Assembly (NCBI RefSeq): GCF_030758755.1
Contig: NZ_CP132387.1
Location: 2,223,001-2,287,000, forward strand
Direction: 5' to 3'
Source: Bartonella apihabitans
GTDB lineage: Bacteria; Pseudomonadota; Alphaproteobacteria; Rhizobiales; Rhizobiaceae
Length of the DNA stretch: 64,000 nt
Part shown: piece after piece, positions 19,710 through 30,511 of the stretch
Layout: each line of letters starts with the position of its first letter
Numbering within the stretch: the stretch's first letter is position 1
The notes under the pieces: generated by a model
Told to the model about the DNA's origin: nothing
Databases searched by the model: none
Seen by the model: only the letters and a program-made list of their open reading frames with translations
Position numbers and translations under genes: made by a program

Positions 19710-20284
19710 CAGCCGACCTCTTTCAGTGCAAGCTTAAGCGAAAACAATTTCGATGACAGTGACGTATCAATCTGACGCGAACCGAGTCGGACGATAAGAC
19801 CACCCAATATATCCGGATTTACGGTTTTATGCAGGTTCACATCTTTACCTGCTACGGTTTTTAACGTTGCTTTCAACTCTTTTTCCTGAGCTGAAGTCAA
19901 TTCCTGTGCCGAAACAACTTCTGCCGAAATTTCCCCGCGGAAATTCGCAGCCAGATTATGGAAGGCAGAAACAATGGCCGGCAACACAAAAAGCCGTCTA
20001 TTGGATGCGACGACACATAAAAAATTGGCAACATAACGACTGGCAGTGTTTTTATCCATGCCGGCTTCTTTACAAAGAGAAGCAACCGCCTTTTCCTGTT
20101 CAACCGATGAAAAAACCGGGCTGAAGACCAGGCGTTTTAAATCACTATTTGATTCGATCAATGAAAGGCATGAAGATAGTTCTTTTTCTACAGCATCGAC
20201 GCATTTGGCTTCTCGTGCGAGATCAAAAAGTGATGCAGCATAACGCTCGGCTACTGCAGATGTTAGCGAAGACGACTTTGACAC
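19709..20284 (-). CDS. atpH: ATP synthase F1 delta subunit
   Basis: Peripheral stalk subunit joining F1 to the b subunits. 191 residues with [12 protein letters not shown] near the N-terminus and the C-terminal [22 protein letters not shown], both typical of AtpH. The start codon is GTG at 20282-20284, preceded by AGGA six bases upstream. First gene of atpHAGDC, so the operon promoter should lie in 20285-20480. Confidence 0.94.
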   Translation of the reverse strand: MSKSSSLTSAVAERYAASLFDLAREAKCVDAVEKELSSCLSLIESNSDLKRLVFSPVFSSVEQEKAVASLCKEAGMDKNTASRYVANFLCVVASNRRLFVLPAIVSAFHNLAANFRGEISAEVVSAQELTSAQEKELKATLKTVAGKDVNLHKTVNPDILGGLIVRLGSRQIDTSLSSKLFSLKLALKEVG

Positions 20285-20480
20285 TCTATCCTGTCTTTCC
20301 CCTTAGCAGAGAGTTGACTTTAATAATTGCCAACTCGGTAATGCCAGATAACTTTTCCCGTTGTCGGTATGTGACCGCTATTCAAATATTAAAAGTTGAT
20401 AGGCATCTAGCATACACAATTGAGACTCGCAACACCGCAACAGGCTGCTTTTTAAAACTATGCCTTATTTTTTTTAATAT

Positions 20481-20873
20481 TTAAGCTACAAAACCGAAAG
20501 CATAAACAAAACTCGCTATTGCAAACACTATTTCGATCAATAGCGCTATGACATTAAAGCCAGAAAAGCTTTTGTCAATTATAAATGAGACAAGCCGTCC
20601 GACAATGCAGAAAAATACCGCCAAAAATAGTGCAACCGCTAAAAAAGGTTGTGCAAACAATAAATAGCTAATTCCCAAGCCGAGCGGTAATCCGCCCATA
20701 TTGCCGCGCACCGCAGCAAGAAGTGAAGCTGATTCTTGTTGCGGATAAGTCCAGAACATCCGCATCGCAATTTTCGGCCAGATTAAATAGAACAGACCTA
20801 CCAGAACAAAACCCCACGCTACGAACCATGCAAGCCACTCTCCGCAAGTTTGGGGAAAGTAAAGTTCAATCAT
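20481..20873 (-). CDS. Small integral membrane protein, DUF4345-like
   Basis: 130 residues with four hydrophobic segments (about residues 14-31, 50-72, 73-95, 108-129). The RGNMGGLPLGLGI stretch and GRLVSFIIDKSFSG loop resemble DUF4345 membrane proteins, but I cannot confirm membership. The ATG at 20873 has AGGTAGG upstream. Between the atp operon and an exported unknown, same strand, with gaps of 100-200 bases, so probably transcribed separately. Function unknown. Confidence 0.6.
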   Translation of the reverse strand: MIELYFPQTCGEWLAWFVAWGFVLVGLFYLIWPKIAMRMFWTYPQQESASLLAAVRGNMGGLPLGLGISYLLFAQPFLAVALFLAVFFCIVGRLVSFIIDKSFSGFNVIALLIEIVFAIASFVYAFGFVA

Positions 20874-20973
20874 CGTTACCTACCTTCAAATCCTCTCAAG
20901 ACCGAATTTTTCAACCATTTATGCTATAAGTTCTATATGCACGCTTTTTTTAAAAAGAAAACGGGTAGCAATA

Positions 20974-21615
20974 TTATTGTGCTGGCCCCGAAAGAAAATT
21001 CTCTTCTCCGGTCGGATCTTTCAGGCAATTTTCTTGCAATATTTTTTCAATGTCCTGAGGTACCGATTTGATCTTTGCTGTATTTGTTTCCTTGAATGTA
21101 TCAAAGGCTGATGATGCTACCGTGTCACCTGTCTCGATCAATGCTTTATCCAACAAAGCATCATTGTTTTCCATACGCACCTCGACAACTTCAGCAGAAA
21201 GATCGAGTGCACGTGCCGTTTCTATCATATCGCGACGCTGGCTTAAGGTAGTTATCATGCGTGTCGCCACCGGCCCCGGTTCAACCTTTCCGTTAATACT
21301 CAATCCTTTTTCGAGTTGATAAACTTCTTTGAGAATGTGATCATATTGCTGGACAATATTCATATAGACCCATTGTCTGGCTTTGGACGAAGGCTTTTTA
21401 CATGATTTCATCATGCTGTTTGCCGGTTCGTCAATCATTGGCATAAATACTTTGTCCGATTCTTTGAGCATACTATAAGCAAAGACAAAAACGGTAACAT
21501 CGGCACTTTTCTTATTGTTCTGGCTATCGTGCCCGATGACATCGGAAACAGATTGGGAAAAAACCGGACTTATTGAAAACAGTAACGTCGACAATATCAA
21601 TAAAAAACGCATCAT
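20974..21615 (-). CDS. Exported protein of unknown function
   Basis: 213 residues. Starts MMRFLLILSTLLFSISPVFS, a clear Sec signal peptide with a probable cut before QSVSDV. AGAGG lies seven bases before the first ATG. The mature part is largely helical and charged, with cysteines only in the segment MKSCKK and near the end (ENCLKD), which could form a disulfide. I do not recognise a family. Downstream of priA on the same strand (87 bases), so co-transcription is possible. An upstream in-frame start at 21663 would spoil the signal peptide. Confidence 0.65.
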   Translation of the reverse strand: MMRFLLILSTLLFSISPVFSQSVSDVIGHDSQNNKKSADVTVFVFAYSMLKESDKVFMPMIDEPANSMMKSCKKPSSKARQWVYMNIVQQYDHILKEVYQLEKGLSINGKVEPGPVATRMITTLSQRRDMIETARALDLSAEVVEVRMENNDALLDKALIETGDTVASSAFDTFKETNTAKIKSVPQDIEKILQENCLKDPTGEENFLSGPAQ

Positions 21616-21702
21616 TCCAAACCTCTGAAACGATTGATCTATGCCAAACAGACCACCTGCCACATTGTTACTGTTTGTCCCGTTCAGCGAGAAGCACGGA
21701 CA

Positions 21703-23907
21703 TTAAATGAAACTTTGCGGATCAATGTCAACCTGCACCCGTATTGTACCACGAATTTTTGGCCCCCGTGCAATCATTGCACGAATAAAAGATTGCATAT
21801 CGGCACGACGGCTTCCCTGCAGAAGCAGTCTGAACCGATATCTTCCGCGCACCAATGCCAATGGCGCTTCGGCCGGTTCCAATACCGATATTTCATTTGC
21901 CGATGGCGCCGCCTGACGCAAACCGCGCGCATGCGTTTCGGCGTCACTGCGGCTTTCGGATGAAACAATAAGCGCTGCCAGACGCCCGAATGGCGGAAGA
22001 TTGTGGCGAGCCCGCTCGTCAATTTCTCTTTTATAAAAAGCCTCGCTGTCGCCCGAAATAATTGCCTGCATGACCGGATGTTCCGGCTGATAAGTCTGTA
22101 TCAATCCCTGACTTTTTAGCCCTGTGCGACCAGCGCGACCGGTAACCTGAGACAACAACTGGAACGTGCGTTCAGCTGCGCGCGGGTCCCCATTGGAAAG
22201 TCCCAGATCCGCATCGACAACACCGACGAGTGAAATACCCGGAAAATGGTGGCCTTTGGCAACGAGTTGTGTTCCGATGACAATATCGACCTCGCCATTT
22301 GAAATGGCTTCCAGCTCCAGCCTCAATCTTTTGACACCCCCTATCAAGTCGGTCGACAATACGAGAATGCGCGCTTCAGGAAAAAGCTTCAATGTTTCCT
22401 CGGCTATCCTTTCGACACCCGGCCCACAAGCAACGAGATGATCGAGTGTTCCGCATTCCGGACAAGCTTCAGGGATCGGTTCATGATAGCCGCAATGATG
22501 GCACATAAGTTGCCCGCGAAAGCGGTGTTCAACGAGCCAGCTCGAACAATTCGGACATTGGAAACGATGGCCGCAAACGCGGCATAACGTTAAAGGTGCA
22601 TAGCCGCGACGGTTGAGGAATATGAGCGCCTGTTCTTTGCGATCAAGCACCTCGCGCATGGCAAGTTCAAGTGGCGGTGACAAAAACCGGCCCGATGGAG
22701 GAGCATTTTTGCGCATGTCGATAGCGCGCAAATCCGGCAGTGCCGCTTTTCTGAAACGGGAAGGAAGATGAACCGCCTGATAGCGCCCCTGAAGGGCATT
22801 AACCTTGCTTTCTACCGACGGGGTAGCAGAAGATAAAATGACCGGAAAACCGCCAAAAGAGCCACGCGCCACAGCCATATCACGCGCATTATAAAAAACA
22901 CGGTCTTCCTGTTTATAGGCAGTATCATGTTCTTCGTCGACGATAATCAGTCCAAGATTTTCGAAAGGTAGAAAAAGTGCGGAACGGGCTCCGGCAACGA
23001 CTCTTATCCGCCCTTCAATGACCTGCCGCCAGACCCGTTCGCGCTGTTTGGGAGTGAGATCGGAATGCCATTCGGCAGGCGGCGCACCGAAACGGCTTTC
23101 AAATCGATCGAGAAATTGCTGTGTTAATGCTATTTCCGGCAAAAGAATCAAAATCTGTTTGCCTTTTTTAAGCGCCTGCGCAACAGCTTCAAAATAGACT
23201 TCTGTTTTGCCCGACCCTGTAACACCGTCAAGCAGCAAGACTTTAAAACAATCGCCGTACACGGCCTCTATCAGCGTATCGGCGGCAAGTTTTTGCGCTT
23301 TTTCAAGTGTCGGGCTTGAATAGTCGGGCTCAGGGAGCGCCACAACCGGAGGGGGCGGCATTTCTATCTCTTCGAATACGCCTGAATTTTTCAATCCTTC
23401 GACAACGCTTGTCGATGTTCCGGCCGCATGGGCGAGCCCCGATTTTGTCCAGGCGAGGCCATTTTGTGCAAGCTCGAGAACGCGTTTTCGTGCAGCGGTC
23501 ATTTTCTCGACTTTGCCACCACAATAGCGCAATCCGGCAATTGCCGGTTCCGGATCAAATGCCGCAGGAACCCGCAAAGCCATACGTGCCACCATTCCCG
23601 GCGGGGAAAGAGTATAATCGGACACAAAATGGATAAAACGCATCATATCGGCCGGCAATGGCGGACAATCGAACACTTCGGAAATCGGCCGCAATTTTTT
23701 TGCCGCCACTTTGTTATCGCTGTTTGCCTCATTGGTAACGAGGCCAGCCACTTGTCTTGGCCCCAAAGGCACGCGCACAATCGAACCGACTTTGACATTC
23801 ATATCGTCCGGCACAGAATAGCTATAAGCCGTTTCCGCCGGCATAGGCACCAGAATTGAAACAGTTTTTTGAGGTTTTGATTCGATATTTGTCATTATCG
23901 GTGTCAT
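21703..23907 (-). CDS. priA: Primosomal protein N' (replication restart helicase)
   Basis: 3'-5' superfamily 2 helicase that reloads the replisome at collapsed forks. 734 residues: N-terminal 3'-BD (VRVPLGPRQVAGLV), Walker A GVTGSGKTEVY (228-238), DEEH box in IIVDEEHDTAYKQED, the PriA zinc region with cysteine pairs (CRVCGHRFQCPNC, CHHCGYHEPIPEACPECG), and the C-terminal helicase motifs GTQLVAKGHHFP and QVTGRAGR. Complete. ATGs at 23907 or 23895 could both serve as start. Confidence 0.96.
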   Translation of the reverse strand: MTPIMTNIESKPQKTVSILVPMPAETAYSYSVPDDMNVKVGSIVRVPLGPRQVAGLVTNEANSDNKVAAKKLRPISEVFDCPPLPADMMRFIHFVSDYTLSPPGMVARMALRVPAAFDPEPAIAGLRYCGGKVEKMTAARKRVLELAQNGLAWTKSGLAHAAGTSTSVVEGLKNSGVFEEIEMPPPPVVALPEPDYSSPTLEKAQKLAADTLIEAVYGDCFKVLLLDGVTGSGKTEVYFEAVAQALKKGKQILILLPEIALTQQFLDRFESRFGAPPAEWHSDLTPKQRERVWRQVIEGRIRVVAGARSALFLPFENLGLIIVDEEHDTAYKQEDRVFYNARDMAVARGSFGGFPVILSSATPSVESKVNALQGRYQAVHLPSRFRKAALPDLRAIDMRKNAPPSGRFLSPPLELAMREVLDRKEQALIFLNRRGYAPLTLCRVCGHRFQCPNCSSWLVEHRFRGQLMCHHCGYHEPIPEACPECGTLDHLVACGPGVERIAEETLKLFPEARILVLSTDLIGGVKRLRLELEAISNGEVDIVIGTQLVAKGHHFPGISLVGVVDADLGLSNGDPRAAERTFQLLSQVTGRAGRTGLKSQGLIQTYQPEHPVMQAIISGDSEAFYKREIDERARHNLPPFGRLAALIVSSESRSDAETHARGLRQAAPSANEISVLEPAEAPLALVRGRYRFRLLLQGSRRADMQSFIRAMIARGPKIRGTIRVQVDIDPQSFI

Positions 23908-24004
23908 GTTGGTCTTGCTTTTGCATAAAACAATGGATCATAACAAGCAAATCGTAAAAGATCACCAGATATCGGACAGAGTAAAAGCACTCAGGAGCTG
24001 AAAT

Positions 24005-24658
24005 ATGAAATTTTTTGTTGATACGGCCATTATTGAAGAAATTTCGGAGCTCAATAATCTCGGCCTTGTTGATGGTGTTACGACCAATCCTTCACTGATC
24101 TTGAAATCCGGACGGGATATCATCGAAGTAACGAAAGAGATTTGCGCACTGATAGACGGCCCTGTATCAGCAGAAGTGACCGCAGCAGACTTCGACGGAA
24201 TGATGCAACAAGCCCAGATATTGGCAAAAATTGCCAATAATATCTGTATCAAACTTCCTATGACATTTGACGGATTGAAGGCTTGTAAAGCACTTTCCTC
24301 AAAGGGCTTGAAAACCAATATGACATTGTGTTTTTCGGCCAATCAGGCATTGCTTGCGGCAAAAGCCGGTGCAACATTCGTTTCCCCCTTCATCGGACGG
24401 CTTGATGATATCGGATTGAATGGCATGGATCTCATCGGTGAAATCCGGACAATTTTTGACAATTACGACTTTAAAACACAAATCCTTGCCGCATCTATCC
24501 GCACAGTCAACCATGTCAAAGAAGCTGCCCTTATTGGTGCCGATGTCGCGACAATCCCGCCTGCCGTTTTGAAATTGTTGATAAAACATCCTCTCACCGA
24601 CAAAGGTCTGGATGTATTCATGAAAGATTGGGCAAAGACGGGACAAACTATTGGCTAA
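24005..24658 (+). CDS. Transaldolase / fructose-6-phosphate aldolase family protein
   Basis: 217 residues of the short (TalC/FSA) transaldolase family, cytosolic. Begins [13 protein letters not shown], has GVTTNPSLI (24-32) and the Schiff-base lysine in NICIKLPMT (K83). In Rhizobiales this size class is usually annotated as transaldolase of the pentose phosphate pathway. Sequence alone does not separate transaldolase from FSA activity. AGGAG precedes the ATG. Divergent from priA, a neighbour pair I also recall from Brucella. Confidence 0.92.
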   Translation: MKFFVDTAIIEEISELNNLGLVDGVTTNPSLILKSGRDIIEVTKEICALIDGPVSAEVTAADFDGMMQQAQILAKIANNICIKLPMTFDGLKACKALSSKGLKTNMTLCFSANQALLAAKAGATFVSPFIGRLDDIGLNGMDLIGEIRTIFDNYDFKTQILAASIRTVNHVKEAALIGADVATIPPAVLKLLIKHPLTDKGLDVFMKDWAKTGQTIG

Positions 24659-24814
24659 AAAAATAATAGCCCTAATTGAAAAGCAGCAGTTCATGATTTG
24701 AAGACGAGCGGGTAATATATCAAGATCAGCATTAGCCATTCTTTACCATGGCTTTGCTGTTTTAAAACGACCAAAGGATCGAAAGAGGGTCATTCTGACA
24801 GAGGGGGGTAAAGA

Positions 24815-25444
24815 GTGCTAGTTATTTGGGAAGCTGTAAAATCGGCATTTTCAAATATGACAGTTTTCGGCGGACGGGCAAATCGGAAAGAATTCAGCCT
24901 GTTTTTGATATTTGATGTCTTCGCTTTTACTGTTTTGTTTCTTATCGCTTTTTTTGACAATAACAGTGTTTTTAGTCAAATCTTCAACTTTCCCATAACC
25001 GCACTTGGTATTGTTTTGTTTATCCCGAGTGTCTCGCTCATCATCCGCCGGTTCCACGACATAGAATGGCATGGCTTATGGCTGATTTTTCCATTCATCG
25101 GGATAATTTTTCTTTTACCACTCATAATTTTATGGCTGGTTTTTTCAATTTTTTATCATTTAACCGGCCTGTTCGGCCTCATCATATGGATATTTTTGGT
25201 CGGATTACTGCCGATACAACTTTTCCATCTGAAAACCGGAGAGCCGATGTTTTACCTGCTCTTGGGTGTACCGGCCGCAATCTATATTCTTTTCGCTCTG
25301 ATACTTTGCCCGATGAGAAGCCAAAAAGGCCAAAACAAATATGGCGAACCAAGTTTAAATCTATATTCCGAGCAATATTTCGTCGATAAAGCGCATAATC
25401 ACTCACCGGGCCACGCACCGGATAAGAAATCCTCATCGGAATAA
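24815..25444 (+). CDS. DUF805 family membrane protein
   Basis: 209 residues with the DUF805 signature: FGGRANRKEF near the N-terminus, four to five transmembrane helices, IIRRFHDIEWHGLWLI between them, and a soluble tail with QKGQNKYGEPS, equivalent to the usual G..G.NRYG end. Function unknown. Start is a GTG at 24815 with AGAGGGGGG ten bases upstream. The region before and after looks monocistronic. Confidence 0.82.
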   Translation: MLVIWEAVKSAFSNMTVFGGRANRKEFSLFLIFDVFAFTVLFLIAFFDNNSVFSQIFNFPITALGIVLFIPSVSLIIRRFHDIEWHGLWLIFPFIGIIFLLPLIILWLVFSIFYHLTGLFGLIIWIFLVGLLPIQLFHLKTGEPMFYLLLGVPAAIYILFALILCPMRSQKGQNKYGEPSLNLYSEQYFVDKAHNHSPGHAPDKKSSSE

Positions 25445-25522
25445 GAAAGAGGTATTGCACCCAATATTGTCACGACGGGATTTGAACAAATAATTGGCAG
25501 AACCGTCATAAAATTAAAAGCT

Positions 25523-25547
25523 GGTCAGGCGATTTAATCGCCTGACC
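25523..25547 (-). terminator. Terminator after lptE
   Basis: Perfect GGTCAGGCGAT/ATCGCCTGACC inverted repeat with a 3-base loop, nine bases past the lptE stop and followed on the minus strand by AGCTTTTAATTTT. It also lies 79 bases after the DUF805 gene and could stop transcription from that side. Confidence 0.8.
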
Positions 25548-25555
25548 AAAACGAA

Positions 25556-26131
25556 TCATTTCAATTTCGACATATCCTGAGCCAAAGACAGGAAGATCTG
25601 CTCGGCCAATTCTTCTGCCGCACGTTTCTTGGCATCCTCTTCAGCTTGCAAGTTTGCATATTCCTGACGAGGACGGTCAAACGAAGCACTGACAGTCCGT
25701 GTCCGCCGGGCGAGAGGATTATTTTTCATATCTTTCAAAACATAGGTCGAATGACCATCAACAGCACCGGCAGATGCACGCCCCGTACGATCGGTCGAAT
25801 CGCCAATATCCATCTGGACCGCAGTCCGGATGTTATAGCTTGTTCCAAGTGATAGTTGATAGGTTGGAGCAGAAGGCTCTCCAGCACCACCATTCAACAA
25901 GAAAATCAACCGGTTACGAACCAACTGGTTAAACCGGTCGGTCGGCGCGTCAATCACAACACCTGACAATTTCGAGCGGATGGACGGTGAAACATTCATT
26001 TGCGCCGTCCCGTTCGAGTCTCCGTGATAGAGAGGCTGAACAGTGCAGGCCGATATGGCGAGCGTTGTCCCCAATAGTACAGCAGTTGTTATGGGTCTGA
26101 TGCTATTCAGAATATGGTCAGGCAACAACAT
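25556..26131 (-). CDS. lptE: LPS-assembly lipoprotein LptE
   Basis: Outer-membrane lipoprotein that plugs and assembles the LptD LPS translocon. 191 residues with signal sequence and lipobox LAISAC (Cys29), then TVQPLYHG, as in alphaproteobacterial LptE. Helical C-terminus rich in Glu/Ala. Overlaps the leuS 3' end by 14 bases with its own AGAGGA, the conserved leuS-lptE arrangement (often followed by holA, which is not here). Confidence 0.85.
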   Translation of the reverse strand: MLLPDHILNSIRPITTAVLLGTTLAISACTVQPLYHGDSNGTAQMNVSPSIRSKLSGVVIDAPTDRFNQLVRNRLIFLLNGGAGEPSAPTYQLSLGTSYNIRTAVQMDIGDSTDRTGRASAGAVDGHSTYVLKDMKNNPLARRTRTVSASFDRPRQEYANLQAEEDAKKRAAEELAEQIFLSLAQDMSKLK

Positions 26132-28730
26132 TGACGATCCTCTGTGGAACTACGATAATTTTCTTCGGCTTCTTGCCTGCCAGATTTGATTGCACAAAAT
26201 CGAGCGCAAGAACAGCCTTTTCGATGGTAGATTGATCCGCATTGCGGGCAATTGTCAAATCACCACGCTTTTTCCCGTTAATCTGGATAGGGATAGTAAT
26301 CTCGTTATCCACAATTAAAGCAGGATCATAATGTGGCCAAGACATTTGCGCAACCAGATTTGTCCCGCCCAAAGCAGCATGACATTCTTCCGCGAGATGT
26401 GGAGTCATTGGCGATATCATGACGATGAAGAAATCCAGTGCCTGTCTCAAAGCAGCTTTCATTTCGTCATCGGCTTGTTCCAGATTCTGCAATTCCGGAG
26501 CGAGCTTGTTGACAAGTTCATAAAGGCGCGCCACAGCGCGGTTGAAAGCAAGCTTTTCAATATCATCTGCCACTTTCGCAAGTGTGCGGTGAGCCGCTTT
26601 GGAAATATCGAGTGCTGCACCCTTTGTTCCGGCTTGCGGTTTGACATGTGCCAATATTTCGGCACTTGCCGAAATCAACCGCCAGACGCGTTGTACAAAA
26701 CGGTGAGCACCTTCCGCACCTGCTTCGGTCCAGATAACATCACGTTCGGGCGGTGAATCGGACAACATGAAAAGCCGTGCGGTATCAGCACCATAGGAAG
26801 AAATAATATCGTCCGGGTCGACGACATTTTTCTTCGACTTCGACATTTTTTCGATTGAACCGATTTCTACCGGACTGCCATCGGAAAGGAGTGTCGCACG
26901 ACGCACGCCATCCTTTTCTACGATCCGGATATCGGCAGGGGCTACCCAACCTTCCTTGTTGTGATAGGTTTCGTGAACCACCATACCTTGAGTGAAAAGC
27001 CCTTTGAACGGTTCGTCGACATTGACGTGGCCGGTCATTTTCATAGCACGCATGAAAAAGCGCGAATACAACAAATGCAAAATCGCGTGTTCGATGCCAC
27101 CAATATATTGATCGACCGGCAACCATTTCCTGATCGCGTCCTTGTTTGTCGGTTCGTTTTCCCGTGGTGCGGTGAAGCGGGCATAATACCATGAGGAATC
27201 GACAAAGGTATCCATCGTGTCGGTTTCCCGCCGTGCAGGCTTGCCACAGCGCGGGCATTTGACAAATTTCCATGTCGGGTGGCGGTCAAGCGGATTGCCG
27301 GGTTTGTCGAATGTGACATCATCAGGCAATTTTACCGGCAAATCGGCACGAGGAACCGGTACATCCCCGCAATCATCACAATGGATAATCGGAATCGGGC
27401 AGCCCCAATAGCGTTGCCGCGAAATACCCCAGTCGCGCAGGCGGAATTGAACTTTGCGCTCGGCTTGCGGGCGACCGTTCAACATCTGGCCGGACAAGTG
27501 TTTGAGAACTTCTTCAAATGCGGCTTTCGGCTTCAAGCCGTCAAGAAAGCCGGAATTGATCATAATACCGTCTTCGGTGTGGGCTTCTTCGGTCACAACA
27601 AAACTGTCAGGATCCGCACCTTCGGGCAAAACAACCGGACGCACCGGCAATTCATATTTATTGGCAAAATCAAGATCGCGTTGATCGTGGGCAGGACAGC
27701 CGAAAACTGCACCCGTACCATATTCCATCAATACGAAATTGGCGACATAAACAGGTATTTCCCATTTATCATCGAATGGATGGACGACTTTCAAGCCGGT
27801 GTCGAAGCCTTTTTTCTCGGCTGTTTCAATTTCGGCTGTCGACGTTCCCTTGCGGTGACATTCGTCGATAAAATCTTTCAGTTTCGCATTTTTTTCGGCA
27901 AGTTTGCGGGCAACCGGATGATCGGCAGCAATAGCGATAAACGAAGCACCGAATATTGTATCGGGGCGGGTTGAAAAACATTCGATTTCGCTGAAACCGT
28001 CTATCGGCGTATCCTTGGCGATTTCCCAACGCAACAGTGCACCTTCGGATTTGCCAATCCAGTTGCGTTGCATAACGCGCACTTTTTCCGGCCATTCATC
28101 AAGGCTGTTCAAACCATCGAGAAGTTCCTGACTGAATTTGGTGATTTTGAAAAACCACTGCGTAAGCTCCCGCTGTTCAACCAGCGCACCCGAACGCCAG
28201 CCACGACCGTCAATGACTTGCTCGTTGGCAAGCACTGTATGATCGACCGGATCCCAATTGACTTTTGACGTTTTACGATCAACAAGCCCTTTTTCATACA
28301 TATCGAGAAAAAGCATCTGCTGGCGATGATAATATTCGACATCGCAGGTTGCGAATTCGCGTGACCAATCAAGAGAAAGTCCCATGGACTTCAGCTGCCT
28401 TTTCATGGAAGCGATATTCTGATAGGTTCAGTCTTTCGGGTGGACTTTGTGTTGCATAGCGGCATTTTCTGCCGGCATGCCGAAAGCATCCCACCCCATC
28501 GGGTGCAAAACATTAAATCCGCGGGCGCGTTTATAACGGGCAACCACATCCCCCATCGCATAATTGCGCACATGCCCCATGTGAATGCGCCCCGAAGGAT
28601 AGGGAAACATTTCCAACACATAATATTTCTCACGCGGGTCATTATTATCGGTTTTGAAAACCTCTTTTTCGCCCCAGATTGACTGCCATTTCTGTTCTGT
28701 CGCGCGTGGATTATAGCGTTCGGTTGCCAT
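26118..28730 (-). pseudogene. leuS: Leucyl-tRNA synthetase with an in-frame TGA at a conserved Trp codon
   Basis: Charges tRNA-Leu. The restored product is 870 residues, normal for LeuS. HIGH motif appears as HMGH within [14 protein letters not shown]. The editing domain, SWYYARF and KMSKSKKN are present in order. One codon breaks it: after HKVHPKD a TGA (28428-28430) is followed in the same frame by [12 protein letters not shown]. Family members have Trp there (HP..WTY.NI), so TGG to TGA is the only change needed. As given, a 100-residue fragment and a truncated remainder result. leuS is essential, so a base-call error is likeliest. Start at the ATG of MATERYNP. Confidence 0.95.
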
Positions 28731-28848
28731 TACAATTATACTCTTGCAAAATGTGGTCAAAAAACTCAATACGTGCTTCACCACGGATTAAGGAAAGCGT
28801 CAACCATTTCTAGCGCTTTTATTCATTAAAATTGATGAAGAAGGGAAA

Positions 28849-29534
28849 ATGACTATGGATGCGGTTATTGCACAATGGCAAAAAGTCAAAGAGAATATCG
28901 TCAAAGCGTGCAATGATGCAAAACGTAGAGCTGATGACGTTCAGCTTATCGCTGTGTCGAAAACGTTCGGAGTTGAAGATATTCACCCGCTTCTTGAAGC
29001 AGGACAACGTGTTTTCGGTGAAAACCGTGTTCAGGAAGCCGAAAGCAAATGGCCGCAATTGCGCGAAGAATTTCCTGATCTCAAGCTCCATCTCATCGGG
29101 CCATTGCAATCAAATAAAACAAAAGAAGCAGTCCAGCTTTTTGATGTGATCGAAACGGTTGACAGAGAAAAAATTGCAAAATTTCTTCAAGAAGAAATGT
29201 CGAAACAAAACCGCAAGCTCGCCTGCTATGTGCAAGTCAATATCGGAGAAGAGCCACAAAAAGCCGGTATAGCTCCGAACGAGGCAGTCGAGTTTGTCAA
29301 ACATTGCCAAAACGACCATCATCTCGATATTGTCGGTTTGATGTGTATTCCGCCGGTCGGTGAAAATCCCGGCCCTCTTTTGCCCTTCTTGCAAAATTGG
29401 CAAAAGAGGCGGGAGTGGAAAAACTGTCAATGGGAATGTCGGCGGATTATGAAACAGCCATTGCCTTCGGTGCCACAAGTGTGCGCGTCGGTTCGGCAAT
29501 ATTCGGTCATCGTCCGCCGATTACCCATCAATAA
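28849..29534 (+). pseudogene. yggS: YggS/PLPBP pyridoxal-phosphate homeostasis protein, frameshifted
   Basis: PLP-binding, fold-type III barrel protein that buffers free PLP. Residues run normally through LIAVSKTFG (PLP-lysine), FGENRVQEA, HLIGPLQSNKTK and [14 protein letters not shown]. Then the frame is lost, and the expected end ([30 protein letters not shown]) lies in the next frame, stopping at 29534. A missing A between 29377 and 29378 (CCTCTTTT for CCTCATTTT) restores 228 residues. The restored stop directly abuts the convergent SDR stop. Start may be 28849 or 28855. Confidence 0.9.
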
Positions 29535-30511
29535 TCAGCTATCCATGCCAATTCCGCCGGCCGCACCAAAGACCTGACCTGAACAATAGCTTGCTTCTTC
29601 CGATGCCAGCAAAACATAAAGGGGCGCAATTTCAACCGGCTGTCCGGCACGCTTCAAAGGTGTTTCGGACCGAATTCTGGCAAGGCTTTCATGAGCTGGC
29701 CACCGGCGGGTTGCAGTGGTGTCCAGAAGGGACCGGGAGCAACGGCATTGACGCGAATGCCTTTCGGAGCCAGTTGTTTTGCCAGCGATTTGGCAAAAGC
29801 AACATTGGCAGCCTTGGTTTGAGCATAGTCAAACAAGGTTGCAGACGGGTCAAATGCCTGTATCGAAGATGTAATAATGATGGAACCACCCGCAGGAATG
29901 TGTGGCAATGCAGCTTTTGTAACACGGAAAGGTGCATAAATATTGGTTTTCATCGTCTGGTCAAAAGATTCGTCTGTGAGATCAGAAAGGGCTTCCACCG
30001 CCTGTTGACGACCGGCATTATTCACCAGAATATCAAGTCCGCCCAGTTTTTTGACTGCTTCCTCGACCAATTTTTCGCAAAAATGCCGATCGGTCAAATC
30101 ACCGGGAATAGCAAATCCTTTGCGCCCTGCCTGTTCGATAAGCTTGATAACCTCTTGCGCGTCTGACTCTTCTTCCTTTAAGTAATTGATTGCAACATCG
30201 GCACCTTCGCGTGCAAAGGCTATTGCCACGGCGCGCCCTATGCCGCTGTCACCGCCGGTAATCAACGCTTTTCTGCCTAAAAGTTTACCGGAACCTTTGT
30301 AGCTTTTTTCTCCGTGATCGGCCTTTGGCGTCAACTTCGATGCAAGTCCCGGAGCTTGTTGTTTTTCTGTCGAATAGGGAGGCTTCGGATAAGCATCTAC
30401 CGGATTTTTCAACGAAGCTGTCGCCATCCGGTGACCTGACTTCTTTGACGTCACATCAGACCCACTTTTTAACGCTTCTTCCCGTGAGACTATCAGCTTT
30501 TCATCCAACAT
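29535..30511 (-). pseudogene. SDR family oxidoreductase (YghA/GSP39-like), C-terminus frameshifted
   Basis: NAD(P)-dependent short-chain dehydrogenase of the group with a long N-terminal arm. Nucleotide motif TGGDSGIGRAVA, NNAG, catalytic Ser in ITSSIQ, and YAQTKAAN (Tyr-x3-Lys). Substrate unknown. Bacillus GSP39-type relatives are stress-induced. After LPEFGPK the frame stops at 29654, but TPLKRAGQPVEIAPLYVLL and GQVFGAAGG continue in another frame to 29535. One A missing from an A run near 29664 (AAAC for AAAAC) explains it. Restored length is 325. Confidence 0.88.

Noticed and set aside
27279..27974. Plus-strand 231-codon frame
   Set aside because: Antisense to leuS, which is clearly the coding strand.
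28428..28430. Genome-wide UGA-to-Trp recoding
   Set aside because: Intact genes such as ispA, livG and the ubiH-like gene end in TGA, and Trp elsewhere is TGG. One site is not enough.
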